Source of the DNA: Laetiporus sulphureus 93-53
Taxonomy: Eukaryota; Basidiomycota; Agaricomycetes; Polyporales; Laetiporaceae
NCBI RefSeq assembly: GCF_001632365.1
Contig: NW_024468560.1
Span: 217,687-281,686, forward strand
Reading direction: 5' to 3'
Length of the DNA: 64,000 nt
Shown: positions 1 through 12,129 of the stretch, in pieces
How positions within the stretch are numbered: the first letter of the stretch is position 1
Layout of the letters: each line of letters opens with the position of its first letter
Program-made: the position numbers and the translations under genes
Notes under the pieces: generated by a model
What the model was told of the DNA's origin: nothing
The model's database searches: none
Seen by the model: only the letters and a program-made list of their open reading frames with translations

Positions 1-2
1 CA

Positions 3-192
3 CTTGGCGAGGCAAAGAAGTACGTCAATGCGACGGTTACGCAGCTTTTCTACACGAGCAACCTCGTGCATAACCTGTACTACCGGTATGGCTTTGACGA
101 GGTCTCGGGCAACTTCCAGCCGCACAACTTCGGACGCGGCGGCGAAGAGAATGATGCGGTCATCGCGAATGCACAGGACGGCAGCGGGTGAA
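3..192 (+). pseudogene. Fungalysin (M36 metallopeptidase) internal fragment
   Basis: The frame starting at base 3 reads an uninterrupted 63-residue segment with the pattern of the secreted M36 fungalysin peptidases: a QLFYTSNLVHNLYYRYGF stretch, then NFGRGG and NAQDGSG, which in the family lies shortly before the zinc-binding HEXXH. The zinc site is not present: the frame stops at 190-192 (or reaches a possible GT donor there), and about 80 bases later the sequence is already pyruvate decarboxylase. The left end is cut by the window, so upstream fungalysin exons may exist outside. Fungalysins digest extracellular protein; this piece cannot be active alone. It is called a fragment because the next fungalysin exon is missing. 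Confidence 0.72.
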
Positions 193-270
193 GGCCAGGA
201 GATTGGCTTTAGACTTGCAATGGTAATGTCCATGGCAGTTGGTTATCGATTGCCATCGCTGACCATCTCT

Positions 271-2333
271 AGATGACTTTGTAGAGGATCACCCAAAGAC
301 TGATTGGGTCGGCAACTGGTGCGCTCTATCCCTTAAATTCGGCGCGTATATCGACTCAATTGTTGTTTAGCAACGAGCTGAATGCCGGATATGCCACCGA
401 TGGCTATGCGCGAGTGGAGGAGACCAGCATCAGTGTGATCACTTTAAGTCCCCATCTGATGATGTCATGAGGTCAGTCTTACAGTCCCATTTCAGCAGCT
501 TTGGTGTCGGAGAGCTCAGCACGACTTATACTATTGCCGGAGGTGAGTGTTCTGTGAATTAGGTTCGTTCATCGCATTGATGAGCCTTTTAGCATTCTCT
601 GAGCATGTTCCGTCCTTCACATCGTCCGTGTACCGAGTACTTCGCAGCAGAAGAACAAGCCAATGCTTCTCCATACTCTCGGTGATGGACGGTGTGTGTA
701 CTTCCTCCTTGGTCAAGGAATCGGGAGTTGACAGACGAGCATAGTGATGATGCATACTTCCGCGCTGCCGGGCAGTTCACCATTGCCGCAACAAGCCTCG
801 AGTCCAAACTGACGGCTGCTGCCAAGATCGATCGTGTCTTGACTGAATGCGTCGTCCACGTATGCATGCACCCCTTGATTTTGGGCAGGAGTATTCACCA
901 TGTGCGCTCTTTATAGGCCCGTCCCGTGTACCTTATGCTTTCGACCGACCTCACATACGAACGCATTCCTGCGTATCGCTTGAAGACGCCTCTCCGTGCC
1001 GAGCTACTCGCAAACGATCCTGACGTTGAGGCATTCGCACAGGACAAGATTGTCAGGCTGGTCGACGAGGCTTTGTTGACGCCTGCGCGATCAGACGTGA
1101 CGTGAAGAAGGAAGCTGCTTGAGCTAGTCAAGCGGACGGGATTCCCCGCGTACGCTGCGCCAATGGGCAAGGTCGCTATCTATGAGCAGTACGAGCGATA
1201 CAGAGGAGTATGTCTTCTCCGTCTAGGTTTCTGATCTCAAGGATTTATTGGCGTTGAACAATCTATGTCGTTTGATCAGCTACCCAGAGATCAAGGAAAA
1301 GGTCGGGAATGCGAAATTCATCCTCTCATTTGGTGCGCTCAAGAGCGACTTCAACACTGGTTACTTTACATACCATATCCCTGCGGGCCGGACCATCGAG
1401 GTCCGTCGTTCGTTCCCCTCACTATCCACAGTTCTAATATGATTGCGTGGCACACGTTTAGCTGCACTCCGCGAGCACTACAGTGCAGTTTGCTGGGTTC
1501 CCAGGCATTGGCATGAAGCATCTTCTACCTAAGCTTACTGAATGGTTGCGGCCCATGAAAAAGGGTGCTTTATTGCTCCAGGTGCCGTATTTCAAGTACC
1601 TTTGTCCGAAGGAGGACAACGAAGATATTACGCAGTCCTGGCTGTGACTGCGGATGGGTGAATTCTTCCGTCTGAAGGATATCATCGTTGCAGAGACGGG
1701 CACGTCTAGCTTTGGTGTGCTCGAGGTGCCATTCCCGTCGGATGCGATGTTCATCAGCCAGATCGTGCGGGGTTCGATCGAGTGAACGGTCGGTGTGACG
1801 CTGGGCTGTGCCCTCGCAGGACAAGGCGAGGACGATCCTGTTTGTTGGTGGTGGCAGTCTGTGTGTCTCAGACTCTTCCAGACCTCAATGTTTCTGTTAC
1901 TGATGAATGCTTTCCAGGCAACTCACTGTGCAGGAGCTGTCCGTGATGCTCCGCTCACACATGAAGCCTATCATTTTCGTGCTCAACACAGTGGGTAAAC
2001 GATCGAGAGGTAACCTGCGCAGTATGCAGTGCAAGTACAACGACATCTCAAACAGGTGAGTAAATACCCCGTTCGTGCTATTCGTCCCGATATTCTCATC
2101 CATTTCACAGGAGATGGACGAAACTGCTCGAGATTCTTGGCAGTGAGGAGGGCAAGACCTGTCAGTCATACGAGATCTCCACAAAGACGGAGGTGTCGAA
2201 GCTGCTGGACGACCCGAAGTTCGCCGCGGCGGAGAAGTTTCAGCTTGTCGAGCTGATTATGGACCCGCACGATGCGCCGCAGGCTCTGAAGCGCCAGGCA
2301 GAGCTCAGCGGCAAGACTAACCGTTACTTCGTG
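271..2333 (+). pseudogene. Pyruvate decarboxylase pseudogene, N-terminus missing
   Basis: Successive exons match thiamine-diphosphate pyruvate decarboxylase: LVEDHPKTDWVGN-type start, NELNAGYATDGYARVEE (370-420), GVGELSTTYTIAG (about 505-540), VPSTSQQKNKPMLLHTLGDG (about 630-690), ARPVYLMLSTDL (918-955), SYPEIKEKVGNAKFILSFG (1275-1335), AETGTSSFGVLEVPFPSD (1690-1745) and KFAAAEKFQLVE (2220-2250). The enzyme converts pyruvate to acetaldehyde and CO2 in cytosolic fermentation. The copy is dead. The first exon is absent, one base is missing near 614 (the reading shifts after the EHVP codons), and at least two conserved Trp codons are TGA (near 1645 and 1782). A further frame change occurs near 1080-1120. 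Several intron borders remain canonical, so it derives from genomic DNA, not a processed transcript. Confidence 0.85.
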
Positions 2334-2516
2334 GTGTTACGGGGGGGGGGGAGGGTTTGGGCGAGGCTGTCTAATGCGAAAGTTGCACGACGATGCAGAA
2401 TAGAGTCCAGAATTGTAAATGCAGACCGTAGCAAGAGTACCCGCTTTTTGTTGGTCATATACGTTGTACGCATACTAACCAAATCAAACAGTTTCTGAAT
2501 ATCATGTCTGCGTTGG

Positions 2517-2572
2517 CCGTGAGTATCCGACCGTGAGTATCCGACCGTGAGTATCCGACCGTGAGTATCCGA
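2517..2572. repeat. 14-bp minisatellite, four perfect copies
   Basis: Four contiguous identical units of CCGTGAGTATCCGA occupy 2517-2530, 2531-2544, 2545-2558 and 2559-2572. There is no spacer between units, so this is a short tandem array and not a CRISPR. It lies just beyond the pyruvate decarboxylase pseudogene. Confidence 0.95.
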
Positions 2573-2747
2573 ATTGCTGCCTTGCTCATCCAGTACTCTC
2601 CTACATATTTGATCGTCGCCACTATCCATAGTACCTCACATAAATTGGCAGACTTGTAGGACCGCTGCAGTATCCTCTGTGCACACCGCAACCTCCACTC
2701 TGTTCGACCTGGCGTCTTGGCCGTAGGCTTTGTGAGTAGTTCATCGG

Positions 2748-2989
2748 TTCAACGCGGATCGTGAGGTACAAATGGGCGTTAATTCAATCGTATATGATAT
2801 CTGCTGATGCAGCTTGCATGTTGCTTTCACTATAGTATGAACAATCAATCCAGTACGTGACGACAATCTTCAACGCGGATCGTGAGGTACAAATGGGCGT
2901 TAATTCAATCGTATATGATATCTGCTGATGCAGCTTGCATGTTGCTTTCACTATAGTATGAACAATCAATCCAGTACGTGACGACAATC
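2748..2989. repeat. 121-bp perfect tandem duplication
   Basis: The block 2748-2868 is repeated immediately at 2869-2989, apparently without a mismatch, starting at TTCAACGCGGATCGTGAGG and ending at GTGACGACAATC. Perfect identity implies a recent duplication (or an assembly artefact). No coding potential is seen. It lies directly upstream of the Tnp2 transposase gene. Confidence 0.93.
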
Positions 2990-3148
2990 ACCATCATAAG
3001 CCTTTCTCCGTCATTTGTCTCTTACATTGAGATCAGATGGAACAGAGGTTGGTGCATTAGGTGCTTCCGGCCTATCTTCCCGTGGTCAGACGGTTTCTAA
3101 GTCTATTATCTCTAATTGAGCTGACGTAACCCATCGGAAATGTTGTAG

Positions 3149-6100
3149 ACGCACCGCATTTGCGAAGAACTGAGCGCAGGCGAGCTCAGCAGCAAACGTC
3201 TCGCGATCGCCTCAAGGCTGAAGGATTAGATGAGTATGGCCAACCTCTCAACGTATGCCCCACAGATCAAGTGCTCAATACGGTGTCGACGGCGCGCGAG
3301 CAAGTAGATTCAGCACCAGCGAGCAACAACGAGTATCATTCTTCATCTCTTGATGCTTTTCAGTCGGCCAGGACGACATTCTCCTCATCAGCAAGCTCTC
3401 CGGCTCATTCCATAATACCTCCTGTCCAGGAAGCGATTGATGATCCTCGCATCGCTCATTCGAGGGCTGATATGGAGTTTTGGACAACATATATTCGTCA
3501 TACTATCGCTTTATTCAGCTTCTCATCACCCCTCACGTTTATTTTGAACCCAATGGGTGCAGACGAATGCGTTCCAAGAAGGGCAGATCAGATCACGCGT
3601 GCCAATGCTGGGCCCTGTCTATTGGATGTCGATTGCAGAAGTAATCTTCCTTTTCTCGAACATGAGAACTGGATCATATCTACGATTGCTGGCCTGCAAG
3701 CCGATCATCAACTTCATAATGACAGTCAACTCAACCATCGACAGACAGAGCTCGTCGACTGTCTCCATCAAGAGTTAAGTTGGTTGGAGCATTACCGATC
3801 ACAGGAATGGAATAGACAGCGAATGCCTGTTGCCGCTGCTCCTGCTTTTGCTACAAAAACCAGCATTCATGTTGACACCAGTGAGTCCTGTATCGAATCG
3901 TAATGCACTCCCGTGCTCATAAATACATTCTACAGCGCCTTATTTCAACATCTACGATCGTCACATGAGCCCACTCGTTTTCGCATACTGCATTGTCGCT
4001 CTTATTATGAGCCTACTGCAAAGGCTTCCCCGTAGAGGAAGCAAAATACTGTTGGCCGGCCTACGAACTATTGTGCGACTCTCATTGACTCACGAAAGGG
4101 GCAGGTCCACTGACGAGCACCACACAATCTTGGAGGAGCTATCGAAAGACATTCGCACTATACTCCACCGCTTCGACCTCAATCCACGTACACATGCCTA
4201 TGCCTGTTGTCCGAACTGCTTTGCACTCCATGAACGCCAATCTTGCCCCCAGTCTTGCACTCATCAAGAAACCTCTGAAAGCAACCCATGTGGAGCCAAG
4301 TTGTGGCGCACTCGGACAATCAGGGGGAAACAGTTTGCATTCCCCAGTAAGGTCTTTCTATATCAAGACATGAAGGAATGGATGGCGCGACTACTCTCCC
4401 GTGATGGGATCGAGAAAGCTATGGATAGTGCCAACGAGCGCGCCCAGGCAGGCCCAAAGCATAAACAGGCAGACATCTGGGATGCACGGGTGTTCCAGAC
4501 GTTCAAGGGCCCGGATGGCATACGACCGTTTGTGGATGCCCCTTCCAACGAGGGAAGATATTTATTCAGCCTGTCTGTCGATGGATTCAACCCTTTTCAT
4601 ATGAAGATCGGGAAGCAGAAGAGCTCCGTCACAGGAATATATATGGTGTGCCTGAACTTGCCTCCTCATCTGCGTTATTTGCCCGAGAACACTTTCCTCG
4701 TGGGCATCATTCCTGGGCCAACAAAGTCATCCCTGGAGCAGATCAATCACTTCTTGAGACCCCTCGTCGATGACCTTCTCACGTTTTGGAACGCCGGAGT
4801 GTTCTATACTCGCACAGCTGCATATCCCTTGGGACGGCTTGTACGATGTGCACTCATACCGTTGATCTGTGATCTTCCAGCAGCACGACAGGTGTCCGGT
4901 CATGGCGCTCACAGTTCTACGTACTTTTGCAGTTTCTGCAAATTGAGACTTGACCAAATCGAAAACCTTAATCCGAGCACATGGCCGAAGCGCGACCCCA
5001 GGGAGCATCGCAGGCATGCGGAGGAATGGCAAGCGGCTACGAACGCGGAAGCGCGTGCCAGTATTTTCAGAAAACATGGAGTTCGTTGGTCTGAGTTGCT
5101 CCGTTTGCCATATTGGGATCCTATCGCATTCACTATCATCGACACGATGCACAACCATTACTTAGGTTTGCTCAAAACACATTGCAGGGAAATCTGGGGA
5201 ATGAATGTTGATATCGAGGATGGCGACGGCACCTACGTTCACGACTACAAGACACCTCCTCGCCCATCGGATGTAGAGTTGAATGAAGGCATGCAGCGCC
5301 TGTACAATGGTACTGTCAAGGAACTAGCTGGATGCAGGAAAAATGTGCTTTGGCACCTGTGCTTCGAGCACGATCTTCAGCGGGCAAAGAAGAAGAAGCA
5401 GTTGCTGGACAATCTAGTAAGATGGGTGAGGCACACAGTACATCATTGTGACGGGGAGCTTTGCTTACAGCATTACTTGCAGCGAGTGCAAACTGGCTAC
5501 GGCATCGCTGAGAGCACTAACGCTCCAAATCCTTCTGACGAGAATCACAAATCGACATCGCCATCCCCTATAGACGTGCAGATTAAGAAAGCAGAACAGA
5601 GTCTGAAGAGAGGTAGTCAACCGAAAACGATCGCTCGATCTCCAAAGGCGGTATTAGTTGCCATGTGTACCGCGCGGGATTTAGATACTTCTGGAGTTAA
5701 AGCTGTGCTTGCTGGCCGGTTGGTGGAATGGGTAGGTATTTAGCTTGCTCTTTCAGGTAGCATTGTGTAGATGATGTATTCCACCACCAAAAAAGCAACT
5801 CCATGCCGGGCCAAGCAAGAATGTAAGCGAGAGACTCAGCTTTTATCGATTTTCCTTGCTCAAATTCTGTTAGGAAAATAGCACGTCTCCCCCAACCCCA
5901 GTGGGGGCAGGAGTGAGTACTCTCTCCAATACGTCACCTCACACTGAGTATGCATACTGCTCCAACAGTCAACATCTGCGACAGCCACGATGGTGAGTGA
6001 TCGGCGGCTACCACAAGTTCCACTCACATATCATTGACCAGCTCACAGCGTCCACACACCATCGTAAATCGAGCAATAGGGACGCTTCTAGTGTAGTTTT

Positions 6101-7541
6101 GGGCCGCGACACGCTCACACAGGTTCACGAGGATATGAAAAGGACTCAGCTACCTTCATGGATTAGCCCTGCACCGTCCAATATCGGCAGCGAACAGAGG
6201 GGGAAACTATCTGCGGATCAATGGTTTTCAGCCTGTTCTATCCATCTTCCAGTGACATTGGTGCGGCTATGGGGACATGAGCAGGGAAGAAAACAGAAGA
6301 TGCTGGAGAATTATATGGATCTGCTAACAGCTGTGATAGTTTGCAGCATGCGGGAAACATCGCATGAACACATCCTCGTCTATAATGCGTCATTGATGCG
6401 ATATTTACGAAGCTTGAAGGAGCTGTACAAGGAAGCTGAAATCAAACCCAACCATCATGTTGCCGTACATGTCGGTGAATTTCTTCAAGCATTTGGCCCA
6501 GTTCACTCAATACGCACATTCTTCTCCGAACGGATGAACTACCTCCTCATGAGGCAAAATACGAGTGGCAAGTTTGGTGAGTTGTGATACACTTGTCAAC
6601 TCACCACGCTTTTACTAATTTCATTTAAAACCTGTGCAGGAGAACTCGAACTGACATACTTGAACCATGCATGTCGTGCATCTAATTTACGGGGCCTAAT
6701 ACAACGGGATGGTGTTCGTCAAATCACAGAGGAGTTGGTCGGAGTATATGATGCTGTGTATCATGAGGATCGCAGGGGCACCAGGCTGCGAGACTCGGTC
6801 ATGATCAATGCATCTCCACTTGGAGTGCATGGAAAGCGCACAAAGGCGATGACCATATCAGATGCAGAATTCGAAGCATTGTTGCATCTGCTGAATTTGG
6901 AACTCGGACAGGAAATATATGTCGATGTGCGGTCGCTGCGCATTGTTCCAGGCCGCGTACACATTCGCAACTCGGTAATCTCATGCAAGAAGATATTCAT
7001 CAATGGTGTAACATATCGCCCCTACTCAGCGTCGCCGAATGACAGTAACGTCGTCTTTACCCATCCCCAGATCAGGGTTTCACGGGCAGGAAGGGTCAAA
7101 CAGATCTTCACGCATACGAGGCATGATACTCAAGGCCACGAGATCCAGGAATCATTTCTCATTGTAGAGTGCCTCCAGGAGCTAACGGAGACCGATCTTG
7201 TCCATGATCCATACCGCCGCTTTCTGCACGCAGGCGGACGGTTATGCTATGATTCATATCTGGCAGATGTCATAGTGATACGGCCTACAAGGGTGATATC
7301 TCACTTTGCCAAGACTCCTATGATAGTCCCTGGAATATCAAGATCCTGCGTACATGTGCTAGCTCTTGATCGGGTGCGTGACATATGGTGCCAATTTTTG
7401 GGCCCATTAAACTCTCACTCCTTCATGAATATGCAGATGCTGGACCTGGTCTCTCCGATGCCGGATTCTGATGAGGAGGCGGAAGGTGAAGGTGGAGAGG
7501 ATGATGGGCCCATTGAATTCTGGGAGACTCTAGCAGGGTGA
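3149..7541 (+). CDS. Tnp2-type transposase (CACTA/En-Spm superfamily)
   Basis: A multi-exon gene matching fungal Transposase_21/Tnp2 proteins. The basic N-terminal exon (3149 to about 3880, SRDRLKAEGLDEYGQPL) joins, through a GT-AG intron ending at 3936, a long exon to about 5733. That exon carries PDGIRPFVD, SVDGFNPF (candidate catalytic Asp), IIPGPTKSSLEQINHFLRPL, a CSFC pair and IDTMHNHYLGLLKTH (second candidate Asp). Later exons (about 6122-6576 and 6640-7541) hold QLPSWISPAP, WFSACSIHLPVTLVRLWG and an acidic C-terminus. No premature stop is seen inside the exons, so the protein may still be made. The extreme 5' exon is not identified because a splice acceptor precedes 3149. No CACTA terminal repeat was found on either side. 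A KDZ or Plavaka transposase is less likely given the motif order. Confidence 0.85.
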
Positions 7542-7544
7542 TAT

Positions 7545-7740
7545 GATGATGATCACTGTTACGAGACGTCTGTCGCACCTGGTTTCTCATATAATCGAAA
7601 TATATCATGAGCATCCAAGCCTGTGCCTTAATGTCAATGATGCTGCAAGCACAACATCGTCGGGCACTGATGGAAGAACCCGCCGGCGCAGCTTCTTGGG
7701 TCAGCAGGCATGACGAACACTGTCTCGGACTCTCAATTTT
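7545..7740. other. Spacer between transposase and chitin synthase relic
   Basis: No open frame of note and no terminal repeat partner for the region upstream of 3149. It should contain the 3' end of the transposase transcript, but no transposon border could be seen. Confidence 0.4.
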
Positions 7741-8079
7741 CTGAACGCCCGTGCTGCCATTCTGCTTCCTTCACTCGAGGAGGACGTCATCGACGAGAAA
7801 AACCTGGACAATGAGGAGCCTTTGGAAACCGCCGTCTTCGCGAATGGCCCTCCTTGCATAGCGGGCGAGTTCTGCAGTGCATTAGACACGCTGTTTGAGA
7901 CGCTGGATGAAACTCAGTCATGGTACATCTTCTGCATCAATACGAACAATTCACAGTTACCGGAATCAACGCGTATTGCGTTGGCCCTATGTATGATTAT
8001 CCAATTTCTTTCGAAGCGAGTCGTGGTGGCATCCTTCGGAGACCGCACGCGGCTTATTGAACCTACTTCTCAAACCTGA
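7740..8079 (+). pseudogene. Chitin synthase (myosin-motor-like class) fragment
   Basis: An open segment reads EEDVIDEKNLDNEEPL, then GEFCSALDTLFETLDETQSW, then FCINTNNSQLPES. This follows the end of the myosin-like domain of class V/VI fungal chitin synthases, where ETLDETQxWxxFCxNPNDSQLPNQ is a hallmark. Those enzymes are plasma-membrane proteins of roughly 1,900 residues; only about 100 residues exist here and neither the glycosyltransferase core nor membrane segments follow. The NPNDSQLP hallmark has become NTNNSQLP. It is a relic, or one exon transplanted without the rest. Confidence 0.6.
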
Positions 8080-8960
8080 GTTGCTATTGATTCAGGAACT
8101 TAAGACAAGTGAATAGTGACCTAGCCGAGTCTAACACGTCTAGAACGACTAATCAGATATAGAGTACGCGTCTGACAATGGCATGAATCGTGAGTGATCT
8201 GGGTCGACGAGGGGCCCGAATAACGCATTGAGAGATCGGGTCGTGATTAGGATTGCCAGGTGGTCATGAATTGCGACGACTGCATGCATAGAAGCGCATA
8301 TATCAGCTCGCTGCCACCGCACGCTCAGAAGACGCGATTCAAAGCATCGGCGGCATTCGTGGACTGCAATCAATGGCGACAGCTCAAACCATGGTCCACG
8401 GATGGAGAAATGCTGGGGCTGCCACAACGGCCACGCACTGATGACATTCTGCACACCCAGCTTTGGTATACGACCGTCGACAATTTGTGGCCTTCATATG
8501 CATGAAACTGGCTGAAATCCATCAGCGGGCCCCCTTGGAGCAGTCAAAGAAACAATACACCCGTCCGAGCATTGCTACGGCCGGCACGCCTGCGCCTGGC
8601 CCGAATAGGCCAAATGCCAGTGCACTCCAGTGCCCAGGCACTGTGCATTATGGTAAGCAATGATCGTGAGCAGCTCGGGTTCGCGTAATACGCACTGAGG
8701 AACAGGAGTGAGTTTCACTTGCGCGAGGGCGTTCGCGAGCTCTGCAGGCCGGTCCGCGCACAGCTTACCTTCCGACTCGGACGAGCTCATTGACGCGTCG
8801 TCGAGATGGGTGACGGAGTGATCCTGCGAGGACATACAAGTCAATGGACGGGCTAAGGAGCGAACTGTTAATGCATACCTCGTCGACGTGTTCCTACGGT
8901 GGAGATATGATACGATCAGCCTTCACAGTGGCGACGATATACGTAGACGTGTGATGCACC
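8080..8960. other. Unassigned low-coding stretch
   Basis: Several short open frames occur on both strands (for example forward 8260-8505 and reverse 8575-8844), but none has a recognisable motif or clear splice pattern. The reverse frame near 8894-9109 has plausible protein-like composition but no family assignment. Confidence 0.4.
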
Positions 8961-9756
8961 TTCTCGGACTCCTCCAGAAGCTTGCTCAAGTTCTGTCTGC
9001 CGACTTGCAGGCCATGCTGGTTCGTCAGCGTCAACTTTGACGTCGGCGAGCGCACGTGGCAGAAAGCGGTTGAAGACTGGCAGTGGAGAACGAAGAAAGT
9101 CGGCGTCATCGGCTCGGTCAGTATTCACTTTTGCATAACGGCTACTGTGCTGGAAAGTGCATGTCTGGCAGGGCTCGAGTGTGATTCAAACTGTTGCAGC
9201 GCTACAACCGCACGTCGGTAGGATGGTTCAGTTCGTGCGTGGGAAGACTTGGGTTTCGCCGCCATTCACTCGACAGAAGCTGGGAGAGCTCCTTCAGCGT
9301 GACACGGATGCTGAGAACTGTAGGTTATTTTTGTTCATAGTTATGTCGGGTCTTACACTGACATCAAAGCAGTTGAATTCAGTCAGGCGGACAAGGAGGC
9401 ATTCAAGGACGAAGAGGTGTACAAGCAATTCCGGCATGAATTGGAATCTGCGCTTCAAGTATGCTCTGATGATTGTCATCTGCACGTACGGGGTCAATTG
9501 ATGCCCCTACTATCTAGTCCGACCACTGTGTCACTCTGCGAGGTAGCACGCGACAGACAAAGGCACGTCAGGAACTCACGGAGAACATGAGGAAGAAGTT
9601 ATGGAAGAAACCGTGGATTTTGGATCACTGTATGCATGCTTTCGGTTCTAGATGACCTGTGATAATGATTGCGGTGCGCTAGTGCTTCCCGATTTTGGGG
9701 TCTCATGCAGGCGATTGACACCTGGACCTGGATACTTGGAGGTATTGTGTGAGGAT

Positions 9757-11105
9757 AACGTACGCGATAAATCACCTCACGTCAGACTTGACAGTGATGA
9801 ACGCGTATGGTGTAGCGCAAAGGTTCTGAGCATAGATCGCAAGGACATAAGTTCTTGTGCGCTATCGAGCCATCCCATGATGAGCTGCCCTCTCCTTGTC
9901 CAGGAAACGGCTCAGCGTATGAGTGGAATCCACCAATGTCCTCCTCGAGCGGCTGGGTGTGCACTGTGAGAATGCTCCTAGCAAGGTTTTTAAACGTGTC
10001 ACGCAGGTTGATGAGATTTGTGCATGCTGTCCTCGCTGGCCAAATATGTAGAGCCATCCACCGCCTCACTTGGCTCGTTCAAGTTCTCGCCATGTGGGCA
10101 GAGGGAGCACTTGATGCAGAGGCAAGCACGAGGAATGTGAGCCGGATGAACACACTGACGCATGCACCAATCTCTGACAGGGAACAAGAAGTGGTGTGGC
10201 GCAGCAGATGGGAGGTGCAATGGGGACCGCGCGGTGCATGAAGGAATATCTGAATCGAGGTGCAAGTCACGTGACCTTCGTCCAACGTGAGCAACTCCAC
10301 CCTCTTCAAGCACCTGTGGGATGCGGCGGGCAAACAGTGCAGGATGGTGTGGAGACTGTGCTGTGCTGTGGAGAGCACGATGCATGGGCGGCGGAGAAAT
10401 GATCTGGAGCCAGACGTAAGTCACGTGACCTTTATCCTACGCGACAAACTCCTGCGGGATGCGGTGGGTGGAGGATGAGTGACCGGTAAGACTGGTGAGT
10501 TCAGACCAAGGCCATCGGGAACACTGATAGCAAGTGAGCTTGGGAGCGACCAGAGCAAAGAGGGCATCAACGCACCTGTAAGAACATGTGCGAGTCCACA
10601 GGTGAGAAAGTAGCCTAGGGGTGATGCAAAAAGAGATGGGAGAGATGGCATATCCTTTGCACCAGGTTTGAGGGAAATGCTTTTTTTGGCTGGCCCGCAC
10701 AGGTCAAAGGCATACAATGACTTGTCCATGCGGTTTCTCTCGAAGAGAAGCCACACCGGGGGTCTGAGGCATACTCTGACACTATCCCGGTGGTGCCTTT
10801 GCAAAAACCCCCTCCCCTGACAAAAGGGCAGCAGAGGTGACGATGGTGACGCAGAGGCGGCAAGGACGGCGGCGGTGACGATGGCGGTGACGCAGAGGCG
10901 GCAAGGACGGCGGCGGTGACGCAGAGGTGACGCAGAGGTGGCGAGGACGGCGGCGGTGATGCAGAGGCGACGATGGCGAGGTGACGCGGCTCCACCGATG
11001 AAAATTTTCACGGGCGGTTATCCGAAAATCAAAAAGAAAACAGAAATTCCCAGTCAGGATTATCAATTACCCACAATGGTAACTCAAAAATGCTGCGGTT
11101 ATCGC
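9757..11105. other. Insert inside the flavin monooxygenase gene
   Basis: About 1.35 kb separates two adjacent codon blocks of the monooxygenase. It contains two diverged copies of a GTCACGTGACCTT-headed segment (about 10263-10335 and 10411-10475) and a GC-rich minisatellite. Frames through the GC-rich part are artefacts of the repeat. No terminal inverted repeats or target duplication could be recognised, so the type of insert is open. Confidence 0.5.
10835..10990. repeat. GC-rich GGTGACG/GGCGGCAAGG minisatellite
   Basis: Imperfect tandem units built from GGTGACGCAGAGG and CGGCAAGGACGGCGG alternate for about 155 bases inside the monooxygenase insert. Copy boundaries are irregular, with units of about 27-40 bases. 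Confidence 0.8.
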
Positions 11106-12129
11106 TAGTTCCCAAATGCCCTTTGTTCCGAAAGATATCCGGCGCATCACTCCGCGAGGCATCGAAACAGTTGACGGGAAACATATTGATGTCGACGTCA
11201 TCATATGTGCAACCGGTGCGTCTTTCCCTCGACCGTCTTTCACGATTAAATGATTGTACGCTCTGTTCCACAGGCTTTGACATTTCTTTCCATCTCGATT
11301 TCTCCATCACTGGCCGTGGTGGGCTGTCTATCCAAGAGAAATGGACCCCGCATCCCTCGACGTACCTCTCCATGTGCACAGACGGATTTCCGAACTGGTT
11401 CATGGCATTCGGCCCAAACTCGGTACTTGCTGCCGGCTCGCTGCTCATATTGCTGGAGCGCCAGGTCGAATATGCGGTTGCAGCAATGAAGAAGATGCAG
11501 AGAGAAAGGCTGAAGAGTATCAAGGTAAAGAAGGAAGCAGTGAGGGATTTCGATGAGTATTTGGAGGTGTGTTACTTTTCCGCATGAATTGTAGGGAGTG
11601 GGATATTGATTTCGTCGCTGTGTGAAGAACTATTTCCCGAAGGTACGTATCAACAAGAAAGGTTGCTATCAGAGATCGCTAAGTCTACATTTGTGCATCT
11701 TCCAGACCGTTTTCAGCGAGAAGTGCAGATCTTGGTACAAGATGGGTACAGAAGATGGACGGATTGTGGGCCTCTGGCCAGGTAAGAGCACCTCCAATCC
11801 ACATTCAACAGTGGCTGATATCTTTCAAGGCTCGTCATTGCATGGATTGCGCGTTCTCGAGCACCCGCGCTGGGAGGATTTCAACTACGAATCTGCCGAC
11901 GGCGTTCACAATCGATTCTACTGGCTCGGTGATGGGCAGACATGCAATGAGAAAACTATGACAGGCGACCGTGAGCAGCTGATCTTGGTTGTGGTTTAAT
12001 TATGATTAATGCGCTTGCATCAGGAGCATGGTACCTGAATGACAATGAAGTAGACATACCTCCCAGTGAGTGTCCCTGACATTTGTGTTGCTGACCTATC
12101 GTTGATGCATCTTACAGTTGCGGCAGATC

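Larger units (their letters stand above)
9040..12120 (+). pseudogene. FAD/NADPH flavin monooxygenase (Baeyer-Villiger-like), split by an insert
   Basis: Exons follow the basidiomycete flavin-monooxygenase family: KKVGVIGS/GSSVIQTVAALQ (Rossmann GxGxxx, split by an intron ending about 9173), QFVRGKTWVSPPFTR, QADKEAFKDEEVYKQFRHEL, LPDFGVSCRRLTPGPGYLE (9688-9750), then 1.35 kb later RRITPRGIETVDGKH and DVIICATG (11120-11213), GFPNWFMAFGPNS, YFPKTVFSEKCRSWYKMG, EHPRWEDFNYE and GDGQTCNEKTMTGD. The order and canonical GT-AG borders show one ancestral gene. The stretch between CEDN (about 9756) and VPKDIRRIT (about 11110) is foreign, and the N-terminal FAD motif was not found. A very long intron is possible, but at 1.3 kb would be exceptional here. 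The enzyme would insert oxygen into ketones or hydroxylate small substrates. Confidence 0.75.

Noticed and set aside
2517..2572. CRISPR-like array
   Set aside because: The four 14-base units are contiguous with no spacers, and the genome is fungal.
3149..7541. Complete autonomous CACTA transposon
   Set aside because: The transposase is convincing, but no CACTA/CACTG terminal inverted repeats or 3-bp duplication were found on either side.
10421..11011. 196-residue reverse open frame rich in HRRRPCRLCVT repeats
   Set aside because: It is produced by the GC-rich minisatellite, which is open in several frames; no conserved domain.
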